Shown here: piece by piece, positions 21,401-30,300 of the stretch | Numbering within the stretch: position 1 is the stretch's first letter | How the letters are laid out: each line of letters begins with the position of its first letter | Source of the DNA: Nocardia jejuensis NBRC 103114 | Lineage (GTDB): Bacteria; Actinomycetota; Actinomycetes; Mycobacteriales; Mycobacteriaceae | DNA length: 64,000 bases | Direction of reading: 5' to 3' | Assembly: GCF_001613145.1 (NCBI RefSeq) | Contig: NZ_BDBU01000019.1 | Location: 186,001-250,000, forward strand | The notes under the pieces: model-generated | Told to the model about the DNA's origin: nothing | The model's input: the letters and a program-made list of their open reading frames with translations, nothing else | The model's database searches: none | Translations under genes and position numbers: made by a program

Positions 21401-22294
21401 CGGGCTACAGCGATCAACATGCGGTGCACTCGGCTACCGGTGAATCGCGCCTTCCATTCCGCCCTCTTGGACCCGGTAGCCGAGCGCTTCACCGCCGCCG
21501 CAGCACGAATGCGGTTGCGCCCACCACAGTGTCCTTTCCTGTCGAACGTGAGCGGTACCTGGATCACCGAGACCCAGGCCATCGACCCCACGTACTGGGG
21601 ACGCCAATTGCGTGAGACCGTGCAGTTCGCCGCAGGCCTCACACAACTGCGCACCGACTACCCCGAGGCACTGCTGGTCGAGGTCGGTCCCGGCCACACT
21701 CTTCGAGGGCTCGTTGCAATGAATGCGCCTGGCACCGAGGTCGTTTCGACGCTGGGTGGCCGATCCGGCGACAGCGCCGTGGCTGCCGCCACGGCAGCCG
21801 CTCGCCTCTGGGTCGCGGGCGTCCAAATCACGTGGCCACACCCAGAACCGCTGCAGCGAATACCCTTGCCCACCTATCCATTTCAACGCGAACGATTGTG
21901 GATAGGCCCATCGAGCGCACGCGCCCACAACGCTCCCGACACGCCTGCGCCGGACATGACCGAGCCAGCAATCCCGAATTCCGAAATTCCCGCCGACTCG
22001 CACAACACGACGGTCGATCAGATCTGGTGTGAGGCACTGGGAATGAGCAGCGTCCAGCCTCGCGACAACTTCTTCGATCTCGGCGGCAATTCCCTCATCG
22101 CTGCTCGCATCGTGACAGCCCTCGAACACCGCTGCCAGGTGCAGGTCTCGGTCGCTGAACTCTGGGATCAAGGCGCAACGCTGGGCGACCTCGCCGATCT
22201 GGTCGCACACCGCCGACACAACCACACCACTGGCAACCCCCACCTCGTCCCGGACGACACTGCAGGAAGAGACACCCCCGATGAGCGCCGATAA
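18476..22294 (+). CDS. Hybrid PKS module with N-terminal thioesterase, TE-KS-AT-PCP
   Basis: The 1272-residue protein starts with an alpha/beta-hydrolase of the type II thioesterase kind: FPHAGGGATFYRPW, GHSMG with Ser near 92, and GGHFYL with His near 225. A ketosynthase follows (270-700) with Cys near 444 in an unusual GTGCSTS context and His motifs THGTGT and NIGHT. The acyltransferase (770-1080) has GHSIGE (Ser near 893) and RAFHS, close to the HAFH signature of malonyl-CoA selection. A carrier domain closes the protein (LGGNSL, about 1204). KR, DH and ER are absent, so the beta-keto group should remain. TE domains normally stand alone or end the line; an N-terminal fusion before KS is odd and may edit stalled chains or release the product. 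Confidence 0.9.
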   Translation: MQHSGTQVQQWLRGGPLDSTEQQTLVVFPHAGGGATFYRPWLDNDNFSVRIVQYPGREDRISEPRPSNLNALADGVAEALSSAGDRPICLFGHSMGALVAFEVAHRLEATGRGNPLRLCVSSYTPPHLPRTAAPQDMNDETLLAHARFAMGETGAFDNPALRALVISGLRADFQMLAQYRTDPEPRLNAPILALRGAEEPIAATDMDAWAQLTRSSCRSLTLPGGHFYLIPEKTAVLDTVHRWCAELDQSTHPVKTNDTGTSPLPQDNLLREDDIAVIGLAARVPGAADLEEFWRNLCTGTESLTQFTDEQLRSAGVGPSQLEDPRLVRARPILAEAADFDATFFGYAPSEARLIDPQQRLFLECAWEAVESAGYDLPRYDGAISVFAGGSGSTYYRVNLRENSAHLEAAGYLQTTLSTENDFLAPRVSYKLNLRGPSISLGTGCSTSLVATHLAVQSILSGESDMALAGGACITFPQHAGYVAASGEAISPTGRCRAFDAEADGTILGDGVGVILLKRATQAVHDGDTILGIIKGTAVNNDGAHKAGFAAPSITGQAQVIAEALAVADVPAETIDYVETHGTGTPIGDPVEIAALTDAFRHDGDTRTASCRLGTLKPNIGHTGPASGILGLIKVLLAFRHRTYPPATNYTVPNPQIDLPRTPFYIGSSLRAWHAPHGKARRATVSAYSMGGTNAHVVLQEPPPVSRTTDPAPNEPQLLLLSARTPQALATTRKNLARHLARHPEHNLASVAATLRIGRRAFTHRFAAVCIDSAHAQAALDGIGPTPSLSGIAPGTPSPVAFLFPGQGSQFSGMGAHLYATSPMYRRHIDECADSFEPLIGMDLRTLLCDAVHEAADISLRHTSVTQPALFTVAYALTRLLDHCGVQPVAMLGHSIGELVAACVAGVFTLEQAIELVALRGDLMQHCEPGSMAALEAPLDTVTAMLPEGVSVAAINAPQQIVATGSAHGVDELLTRATAINMRCTRLPVNRAFHSALLDPVAERFTAAAARMRLRPPQCPFLSNVSGTWITETQAIDPTYWGRQLRETVQFAAGLTQLRTDYPEALLVEVGPGHTLRGLVAMNAPGTEVVSTLGGRSGDSAVAAATAAARLWVAGVQITWPHPEPLQRIPLPTYPFQRERLWIGPSSARAHNAPDTPAPDMTEPAIPNSEIPADSHNTTVDQIWCEALGMSSVQPRDNFFDLGGNSLIAARIVTALEHRCQVQVSVAELWDQGATLGDLADLVAHRRHNHTTGNPHLVPDDTAGRDTPDERR

Positions 22295-25200
22295 AGACAT
22301 GCCGCACACAGGGATCGCGCTCACCGATGTGGCGATCATCGCGATGCAATGCCGGCTACCGGGCGCTGACAACGTCGAGCAGTACTGGTCGCTGCTGGCG
22401 GAAAAACGCGAAGGCACACGAGTACTGGACCAGCTTGCCCACGCGCCGGGACTGGTACGCAGCCAAGCCTGCATCGACGGAGTCGACCTGTTCGACGCGG
22501 CATTCTTCGGTTACCTGCCGGCCGACGCCGCGATAATCGATCCGCAACAGCGATTATTCCTCGAATGCGCGTATCACCTGTTCGAACAAGCCGGATACGA
22601 CCCCGACCGCTATCAGGGGCTCGTCGGCGTCTACGCCGGATCCGGGCAATCGAACTACCACATCGCTAACGTGCTTCCGGCCCTCGGGGCCGACCCGACG
22701 TCGTCGGACGCCTTGCCCGCCGCCTTTGCCAACGCGCCGTCCTCACTGACCGGCCGGGTCTCCTACCATCTCAACCTGCGGGGGCCCAGCCTCGCGGTCA
22801 ACACCGCCTGCTCGACCGCGCTGGTCGCGATCCACCTCGCATGCCAAGATCTGCTCGACTATCGATGCGATCTGGCCCTAGCCGGTGCCGTGAGCATCAC
22901 TCCCAACCCGGGCAACGGCTACCGATATGTCCCGGACGGGCCCTTGTCTCCCGATGGTCGTTGCCGAGCTTTCGACGCCGACGCGGCAGGCATGTTTCCG
23001 GGTGACGGCCTTGGAATCATCCTGCTCAAACGACTCTCCGAGGCACTCGCCGACGGCGACCGAATCCGCGCTGTCATCAAAGGAAGCGCGGTCAACAACG
23101 ACGGCCGCAACAAAGTCGGGTTCGTCGCCCCCAGCATCACGGGCCAGAGCGAAGTCATCCTCGCCGCGCACGCGGCGGCCCGAATCGAGGCGAGCTCGAT
23201 CGGCATGGTCGAAGCGCACGGGACAGCGACCCTCGTAGGCGACCCGATCGAGGTCGCGGCGTTGACCAAAGCGTTTCGCCAATCCACCGACCGGATCGGA
23301 TACTGCCTGCTCGGCTCGGCCAAGACCAACATCGGGCATACCGACACCGCCGCCGGCGTGGCCGGTCTCATCAAGGCCGTACTTTCTCTCGAGCACGGAC
23401 TGATACCGGCAAATCTGCACTACACCACACCGAATCCCCTCCTGGACCTCACCGGCAGCCCGTTCCGCATAGCGCACGACACCACCACATGGCCTGAGAG
23501 CGAGGGGCCGCGACGTGCCGGTGTGAGCGCTTTCGGGATCGGTGGCACCAACGCACACATCGTGCTCGAACAAGCACCACCGGCCGCCATAGCCCCACAC
23601 TCGCGAACCACGACCTCCAGATCCGAAGCACTCTTGATCTTGTCTGCTGCTACCCCCACCGCACTGGACCAGCAGGCCAGGCGACTCGCCGACCATCTGC
23701 GCAGCCACGAGGACACCACACCCACTCAGATCGCCGATGTTCTACAGCTCGGTCGACGCGAACTCCCCTATCGACGATCACTGCTCTGTCGATCCGCGAC
23801 TGACGCAGCAGCATCTCTCGATGCTCTCATCACAACGACTCGTGCGGGCGACGGTAGTGTGCCACTGATTCTGCTGCTGCCCGGGGGCGGAGCCCAGTAT
23901 GCCGGAATGGGGCGCGAGCTCTACGACACCGAGAACGTGTTCCGATCGACGATCGATCGGTGTGCGCAGATCCTTGCCCACCAATGCGGCATCGACCTGA
24001 TCCGCCACCTGTACCGCGACGAGGGTCTCGATGACGAACGGCTCGAGATCGTGTTCCCCGCACTACTGGCAACCGAGTACGCACTCGCCGCCTTGCTTGC
24101 ATCCTGGGGGCTCGAGCCCAGCGCTCTGCTGGGCCACAGCCTGGGTGAGTACACCGCTGCCTGCCTGGCCGGCGTGCTGGAACTCGACCAAGCACTGCCG
24201 CTGGTCTCCGCACGAGGACGACTCTTCGCTCGCGGTAGCGGTGCAACCACCAGCATCGCCTGTCCTGCCGCCCAGATCACACCACTTCTCACCGGTCGAC
24301 TCACCATCTCCGCGCTCACCACCGCATCAACATGCACAGTCTCCGGACCCACCGACGAGATCGCCGAACTCGAACGGCAGTTACAGCAGCTCAGCATGCA
24401 GTGCCAGCGGGTGCGCGTGCCGATGGCAGCGCATTCACCCGAACTAGACCCCGTTCTCGAGGAATTCGCCGACCTCCTGACCGATATCACACTGAGCCCG
24501 CCGCGAGTGCCCTACCTCTCGAATGTCACCGGCACGTGGATTCAGCCCCACGAGGCAACCAATCCCGCCTACTGGGTCCGGCACAGTCGCGAGCCGGTGC
24601 AATTGGCAGCTGGATTCGACGAAATAGCCCGAATGCCGCACGCCGTTCTGATGGAAGTCGGCCCCGGTCGCACACTGACGCGGCTGGCTCGACTACACCA
24701 TGACGTGCCCCGCCCCACCGTCGCGACCATGCGACATCACGACGACGAACGCACCGACCGACACACACTGCTCAGCGCGGTCGGGCTAGCCTGGGAACAC
24801 GGCGTCCATGTCGACTGGCACACGTTGTCAGGAAATCGGCGGCACCCCACACGCATCGAACTTCCCGGCTACCCATTCGAGCGTCAGCGGCATTGGATCA
24901 CACCGCCCGATACCACGCACCACACTCACGACCGATCGAACACGACAATCCCTGTGTGGCGCACCGCCACATACCCTGCACTGCCTGCGCGGCCGGCAAC
25001 CGCGCGATGGCTGGTACTCACCGCCGACGACGTGCCCGCTCGAGAGGCCGCGACTCAACTAGCCGAACTTCTCGGCCCGGGCTGCGATGTCGCCGAGGCC
25101 GGACAGGAGAGGTCAGGGGCCCACTACCAGCACATCGTCTTTCTTGCTGATGGTCCCGGAGCTGAGCCCACTCGCGAGCGGTACACAGAGTTGGCGCGCG

Positions 25201-27326
25201 TGCTCGACGCCACCGACGCGGAGGCAGCAGTGCACATGTGTGTGCGAAACGCTTTCGACATCACCGGGACCGAAGCCCTCGACGTGCCGCAATGGCTGGC
25301 GATCGGCGCAGCACAATGGCTGCGTCGCCACACCGCTGCCCGCACGGTCGACGTGGTGGACACCGACCGAATCGATGCCTACCTGCTTGCGGCGGAACTG
25401 TCCTTACCGGGTGCCAACCGAACCGTCGCGTATCGCAACGGGCGACGCTGGCTCCTGGACAGTGAACCGATCACCGCGACGGCGCCAGCCTGGTCCACCG
25501 CCGCAGCGCAACTCCGTACAGCGCCGATCGATATCACGCTCCCACCACACTCGGCACCGGCCTTCGGCGCCTTGGACGAGCTGTGTACTCGCTACGTGTA
25601 TGCGCACCTGCACAACGCCGGCGTCTCCCTCACGCCCGGCACCCGATTCACACGCGAGGAACTCCTCGACCGCCTGGACGTCGCACCGCAGTACCACAAG
25701 ATCATCGACGTGTTCCTGCGCATCCTGCGCCAGGACGGCCTCCTCACCGATCAGGACGACCACCTACGAGTTCTTGAGGTGCCGGCCTCAGCAGATATGC
25801 CCCACCTCGCACAATGGTGCACCCGGCATCCCGATCTCGCCGCGCAGGCACAGTTGCTGGATCAGTGCATGCGCGGCTATGCGGCCGTGCTGCGGGGACA
25901 GCGCACCGGCAACGAGATACTCATGCCGGGCGGGGACGACACTCTGTACCGCATCGTCACCGAACAACGAAGTGCGCGTAGCAATTTCCGGGCACACTGC
26001 ACCTCGATCAGCACCGCGCTGCTCACGCTCGCCCGCAACGCCACCACGACACGACCGTTACGAATTCTCGAAATCGGGGCTGGTCGAGGCTATCTGACGT
26101 GGCCCATCGCCCACGCATTGCGGGATCTACCGGCAGAGACCATCGAGTATCACGTGACCGATATCGGGCGCTCGTTCGTAGTGGCCGCACAGCAGCGAGC
26201 CGAATCCGAGAACCTCGAATTCCTGCGATTCACCACCCTCGACATCACTGCGGATCCGGCCGAATATTCCCAACCGCTCGGCGGGTTCGATGCCGTGCTC
26301 GCATTCAACGTGCTACACGTCGCGCCCGACCTGCGCGCCGGTGTCGGCAACGTCGCCTCCCTCACCGCCCCCGGCGGGCTGCTGTTCGTGCTCGAAGCCA
26401 AGAGCGAAGAGCGCTGGGACTCATTGATCGACCCGTTGATGACCGGTTGGCTCGACGTCCACGACGACCTACGGACCGGCACACCGCTCCTGGCACCACA
26501 ACAATGGACCACACTGCTGGACACGAACGGATTCACCGCCTCGACCCCCTACGACGGCGGTCCGGCAGACAATCACACGTTGATCATCGCCGAGCGCCCC
26601 GAACCGGTGTGTGTCCTGGATCCACAGTTCGACCGCGCGATAGCGACCGTGCGTCAGATCACGATGTCCGCACCGTCCGCGCATCGCACCCTGATCATCG
26701 GCCCACACGAGGACACCCTCGACGCCGCACTCGCCGCCGGGTATGCGCGCGGCGCGCTCACCGCCCGCCATCGCAGAGGCTACCCCGACTGGACCTACCT
26801 CGACACAACACCGGACCACGAGCCATCCAGATACCGGTTCGGCCAAATACTCAGCGCGCCTGCAACGCCCGTCGCGGTGCTGGCAAATGAGACCCACCCA
26901 GAAGCCCGCATCGATCCGACGCCGTCCCCCGCGCCCCAACCATCCGCAGGTTCCTCGTTCAATCAACGACCCTCGCTTTCCACGCCCTACTGCGCACCAC
27001 GATCAGAGTTGGAGGAACGCATTGCCAGGATCTGGCAGCGTGTGTTCGGATACGACCGGATCGGCGTCGATGATCGTTTCCTCGAACTCGGCGGTGAATC
27101 GCTGTTGGCCATGCAGATCGCCGCAGAACAACGCAACGCGCTGGGGATCGAAACAAGCATGCGACAGCTGCTCCAATCCGGAACCATCGCCGCCATCGCT
27201 GCGACAGCGCAAACCCCACCGCGCGACGCGAAAGCCCCAGCGCACTCCACGCCGCCGGCACGTCGCGGACGCGCCGCACTGCGCACCGCCGACGGCACGA
27301 TGGTGATCGAGGGAGCCCACGCGTGA
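22281..27326 (+). CDS. PKS module KS-AT-cMT-ACP
   Basis: Its start overlaps the previous gene by 14 bases. The 1681 residues hold a KS (10-430) with NTACSTA (Cys near 175), EAHGTA and NIGHT. An AT (530-830) has GHSLGE (Ser near 618) and PMAAHS in place of HAFH, leaving extender choice uncertain though probably malonyl. Residues 860-1060 resemble the structural half of a ketoreductase without an NADPH loop. A C-methyltransferase follows (1080-1480) with the SAM motif LEIGAGRGYLT near 1264, and a carrier domain (LGGESL, about 1604) ends the protein. No active reductive domain is seen, so it should add a malonyl unit and methylate the alpha-carbon while keeping the beta-ketone. Confidence 0.9.
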   Translation: MSADKDMPHTGIALTDVAIIAMQCRLPGADNVEQYWSLLAEKREGTRVLDQLAHAPGLVRSQACIDGVDLFDAAFFGYLPADAAIIDPQQRLFLECAYHLFEQAGYDPDRYQGLVGVYAGSGQSNYHIANVLPALGADPTSSDALPAAFANAPSSLTGRVSYHLNLRGPSLAVNTACSTALVAIHLACQDLLDYRCDLALAGAVSITPNPGNGYRYVPDGPLSPDGRCRAFDADAAGMFPGDGLGIILLKRLSEALADGDRIRAVIKGSAVNNDGRNKVGFVAPSITGQSEVILAAHAAARIEASSIGMVEAHGTATLVGDPIEVAALTKAFRQSTDRIGYCLLGSAKTNIGHTDTAAGVAGLIKAVLSLEHGLIPANLHYTTPNPLLDLTGSPFRIAHDTTTWPESEGPRRAGVSAFGIGGTNAHIVLEQAPPAAIAPHSRTTTSRSEALLILSAATPTALDQQARRLADHLRSHEDTTPTQIADVLQLGRRELPYRRSLLCRSATDAAASLDALITTTRAGDGSVPLILLLPGGGAQYAGMGRELYDTENVFRSTIDRCAQILAHQCGIDLIRHLYRDEGLDDERLEIVFPALLATEYALAALLASWGLEPSALLGHSLGEYTAACLAGVLELDQALPLVSARGRLFARGSGATTSIACPAAQITPLLTGRLTISALTTASTCTVSGPTDEIAELERQLQQLSMQCQRVRVPMAAHSPELDPVLEEFADLLTDITLSPPRVPYLSNVTGTWIQPHEATNPAYWVRHSREPVQLAAGFDEIARMPHAVLMEVGPGRTLTRLARLHHDVPRPTVATMRHHDDERTDRHTLLSAVGLAWEHGVHVDWHTLSGNRRHPTRIELPGYPFERQRHWITPPDTTHHTHDRSNTTIPVWRTATYPALPARPATARWLVLTADDVPAREAATQLAELLGPGCDVAEAGQERSGAHYQHIVFLADGPGAEPTRERYTELARVLDATDAEAAVHMCVRNAFDITGTEALDVPQWLAIGAAQWLRRHTAARTVDVVDTDRIDAYLLAAELSLPGANRTVAYRNGRRWLLDSEPITATAPAWSTAAAQLRTAPIDITLPPHSAPAFGALDELCTRYVYAHLHNAGVSLTPGTRFTREELLDRLDVAPQYHKIIDVFLRILRQDGLLTDQDDHLRVLEVPASADMPHLAQWCTRHPDLAAQAQLLDQCMRGYAAVLRGQRTGNEILMPGGDDTLYRIVTEQRSARSNFRAHCTSISTALLTLARNATTTRPLRILEIGAGRGYLTWPIAHALRDLPAETIEYHVTDIGRSFVVAAQQRAESENLEFLRFTTLDITADPAEYSQPLGGFDAVLAFNVLHVAPDLRAGVGNVASLTAPGGLLFVLEAKSEERWDSLIDPLMTGWLDVHDDLRTGTPLLAPQQWTTLLDTNGFTASTPYDGGPADNHTLIIAERPEPVCVLDPQFDRAIATVRQITMSAPSAHRTLIIGPHEDTLDAALAAGYARGALTARHRRGYPDWTYLDTTPDHEPSRYRFGQILSAPATPVAVLANETHPEARIDPTPSPAPQPSAGSSFNQRPSLSTPYCAPRSELEERIARIWQRVFGYDRIGVDDRFLELGGESLLAMQIAAEQRNALGIETSMRQLLQSGTIAAIAATAQTPPRDAKAPAHSTPPARRGRAALRTADGTMVIEGAHA

Positions 27327-30300
27327 CCGTCCACCGCATCGACCTCTCTTCGGCTCCAGCGCAGCAGGTCACGCTGTTCCGGGCCTCTTTCGCCCAGCAA
27401 CGAATGTGGTTCCTGCACAAACTCGATCCCGCCAACCACTACTACAACGTGCCGCTCGTCTTGCGGTTCGGTGGTGTGGTGCACCCCGAGGCCTTACAGC
27501 GGGCGCTCATCGAGCTGGTGTCGCGGCACGAAATCCTGCGGACCACCTTTGCCGAGGTCAACGGCCAACTCATGCAAGCAGTAGCCCACGACACGACCAT
27601 CACAATGCCCCGCACTCACATCGAACCTTCCGATGCACGCTCGGCGCCTTTGTCTCAGCACCAGCACGTGCAAGCGGCGGTGCTGGACCTCGTGCGTGCA
27701 CCGTTCGATCTCAGTGTCGGACCACTGCTGCGAGCCCACCTGCTCGAACCGCGAGACGGGGAATACCTGCTCGTGCTCACGATCCATCACATCATCGTCG
27801 ACGGCTGGTCGCTCGGGGCGGTGTGCGAGGAATTGCGCGCCCTCTACACCGCTGAGGTAACCGGCGTTCCCGCGCAATTACCGCCGCTGCACCTGCACGT
27901 CGGCGACCTCTCAGAGCGCGAGCACGAACTCATGAGCGGTTCGGTACGCGAGAGCCACCTCACCTACTGGCGCTCACAACTCGCCGGCGAGCTGAAAGCG
28001 CCCGCGCTACCGTTCGACCACGAGCGCCCCACGCGCCCCACATTCCACGGCGCCAGCCTCGACTTCACCCTGACACCCGCAGATACCGCCGCAGTGATCG
28101 AGTTCGGGCGAACCACCAATGCGACCCCGTTCATGACCCTGCTCTCGGTGTTCTACGCCCTGCTCTACCGCTACAGCGGATCCAGCGATCAGGTCGTAGG
28201 GGTTCCGATGGCAAATCGGCAGGACAGTCGAAGTTCGAACCTCATCGGATTGTTTGTCAACACGATCCCATTGCGTGCCCGCTTCAATCCTGACGCCGCA
28301 TTCACCGAACTGCTCGACCATGTTCGCGACATCAGCGCAGGCGCCTTCGAACACCAGGAATTACCTCTCGATCACATCGTCGAGGACATCGCCCCGGGAC
28401 ACGCTCCCGGTCTCAACCCGCTCGTCGCCGTGCTGTTCACCATGCAGAATCCACCGCCGACCCACTACGACTTCGCCGGAACCCGCGCCTCGTTCCTGCC
28501 CGTGCCCACCGACGCCACTCGCGCCGATCTGGAACTACATTTCTGGCAACACAGCGACCACATCACAGGGCAGTTGGTTTACAGCACCGACCTATTCGAC
28601 CGGACCACACTCGAACAACTGCACACCGACTACACCACGCTGTTACGAGCGGCACTCACCTCACCGCATCTCTCGATCCGCCGGTTGCCGATCGGCACCG
28701 AAAAGGCAGTCGTATTGCAGAACCTGCACCGGCTGCTCGTGCACCCGCAGGACTCCGTCGCGATCGCAGGCTCGCAGGTGAGCGTGACACATCTCGCCCT
28801 CCGCCAGAGCGCGGCCGCGTTGGCCGCGACCATCACCCCGATCGGACACGACGCGGTAGTGGCCCTCGCACTCGAGGCCGGACCAGATCTCGTGGCCGCA
28901 CTCGTGGCAACAGTGTCCCTCGGCGCCCGTCACATCGTGTGGACTCCGCCCTCGTTGCCCCCTGTCTACCAGCAGCGATCGCTGCAGCAGCTTCAACCCA
29001 CCGCCATCGTCGACACCGCCACCATCAGCCAAGCACGCGCCATCAGCGCTACCGAACCGCTGAAAACAAACACGTCCCCAGGACTCCTCGACAGCGCCCT
29101 GGCCACCATTCTCGTGACATTGCTGCAGCACGGCTCCGTGGATCCACACAACCTCGCCCCGATCCCGCACACAGTGTTGACCCCCGATCACCGCATCGCC
29201 CCACCAGGAGTGCTGGGCCAACTGCACATAGGCCGTGCCGGCGAGGGCGTGCTGGCCACAGGAGTACAGGCACGTAGGCGCACAGACTCGCGTGTGCAGA
29301 TTGCACACACCCCCCGCAAGCTCGCCTGGGACGGCTATCGCTGGGCCGAGCTGGTGACAGCTGAAGCAGTGCTGCTGGACCACGAGAGCATCGACGACTG
29401 CGCGATACTCACACGCCAGAACCCGTCGGGCACCACCGAACTGGTGGCCTACGTGGCAACCTCCGCCTCTGTCTCGCCTTCGCAGCTGGCACAATTCGCA
29501 CGCACCGCATTGCCCCCACCGCTGGTGCCCCACGCATTCGTTCCCGTTCCCACCCTGCCGGTGAACTCGACCGGAACACTCGACACCGCGGCGCTGCACC
29601 GATTGCCCGTGATCGACGACGAACTGGTTGCCCGCTGGTCCACGCACCTGCCCGGCGCCCACATCCACGTGGTGCCCGACCTTTCCCACAATGCACGAAT
29701 CCATGGACACGATCCCGCAACACAGCTGCGGTCGACACCCTCGGCGGCCACGGCCGGGCCCGAGAGCAAGACCGACGAGCCTGCCGTGCTCGATGGCGGC
29801 CCAGGTGTAGCGCCAGAAGTGACATCCTTACCCGCAGCGCTGGTCCGGGCAGCGCACGAGAGCGCAACGACCGAACTGGTCTTTCTCGATGACGCGGGCA
29901 CCGAGCATGCGCTGACCTATACGCAGTTGCTCGGCGCAGCGCGGCGCATACTCGGGGGTCTGCGCGAATCAGGGTTGCTTCGAGGAGATCTGGCGATCAT
30001 TCATCTGTCTCGCAACGAGAATTTCGTAGCCGCCTTCTGGGGATGTCTGCTCGGCGGAATCGTGCCTGTGCCGCTGGACCCACGCTCGCCGAACAACAGC
30101 GACAAAACACTGGTCGCATGGAACATGCTCGCGCGCCCACTGATCATCACCGAACCCACGCATCCACCGCTGCCTCAGGACGCACGTATCGCCTTGATCG
30201 AGACCCTGCTGGCGCACTCACCCGACACCGAGCACCACAATCCCGATCCCGACACACTCGCTGTACTGCTCCTGACATCCGGCAGCACAGGGCGACCCAA

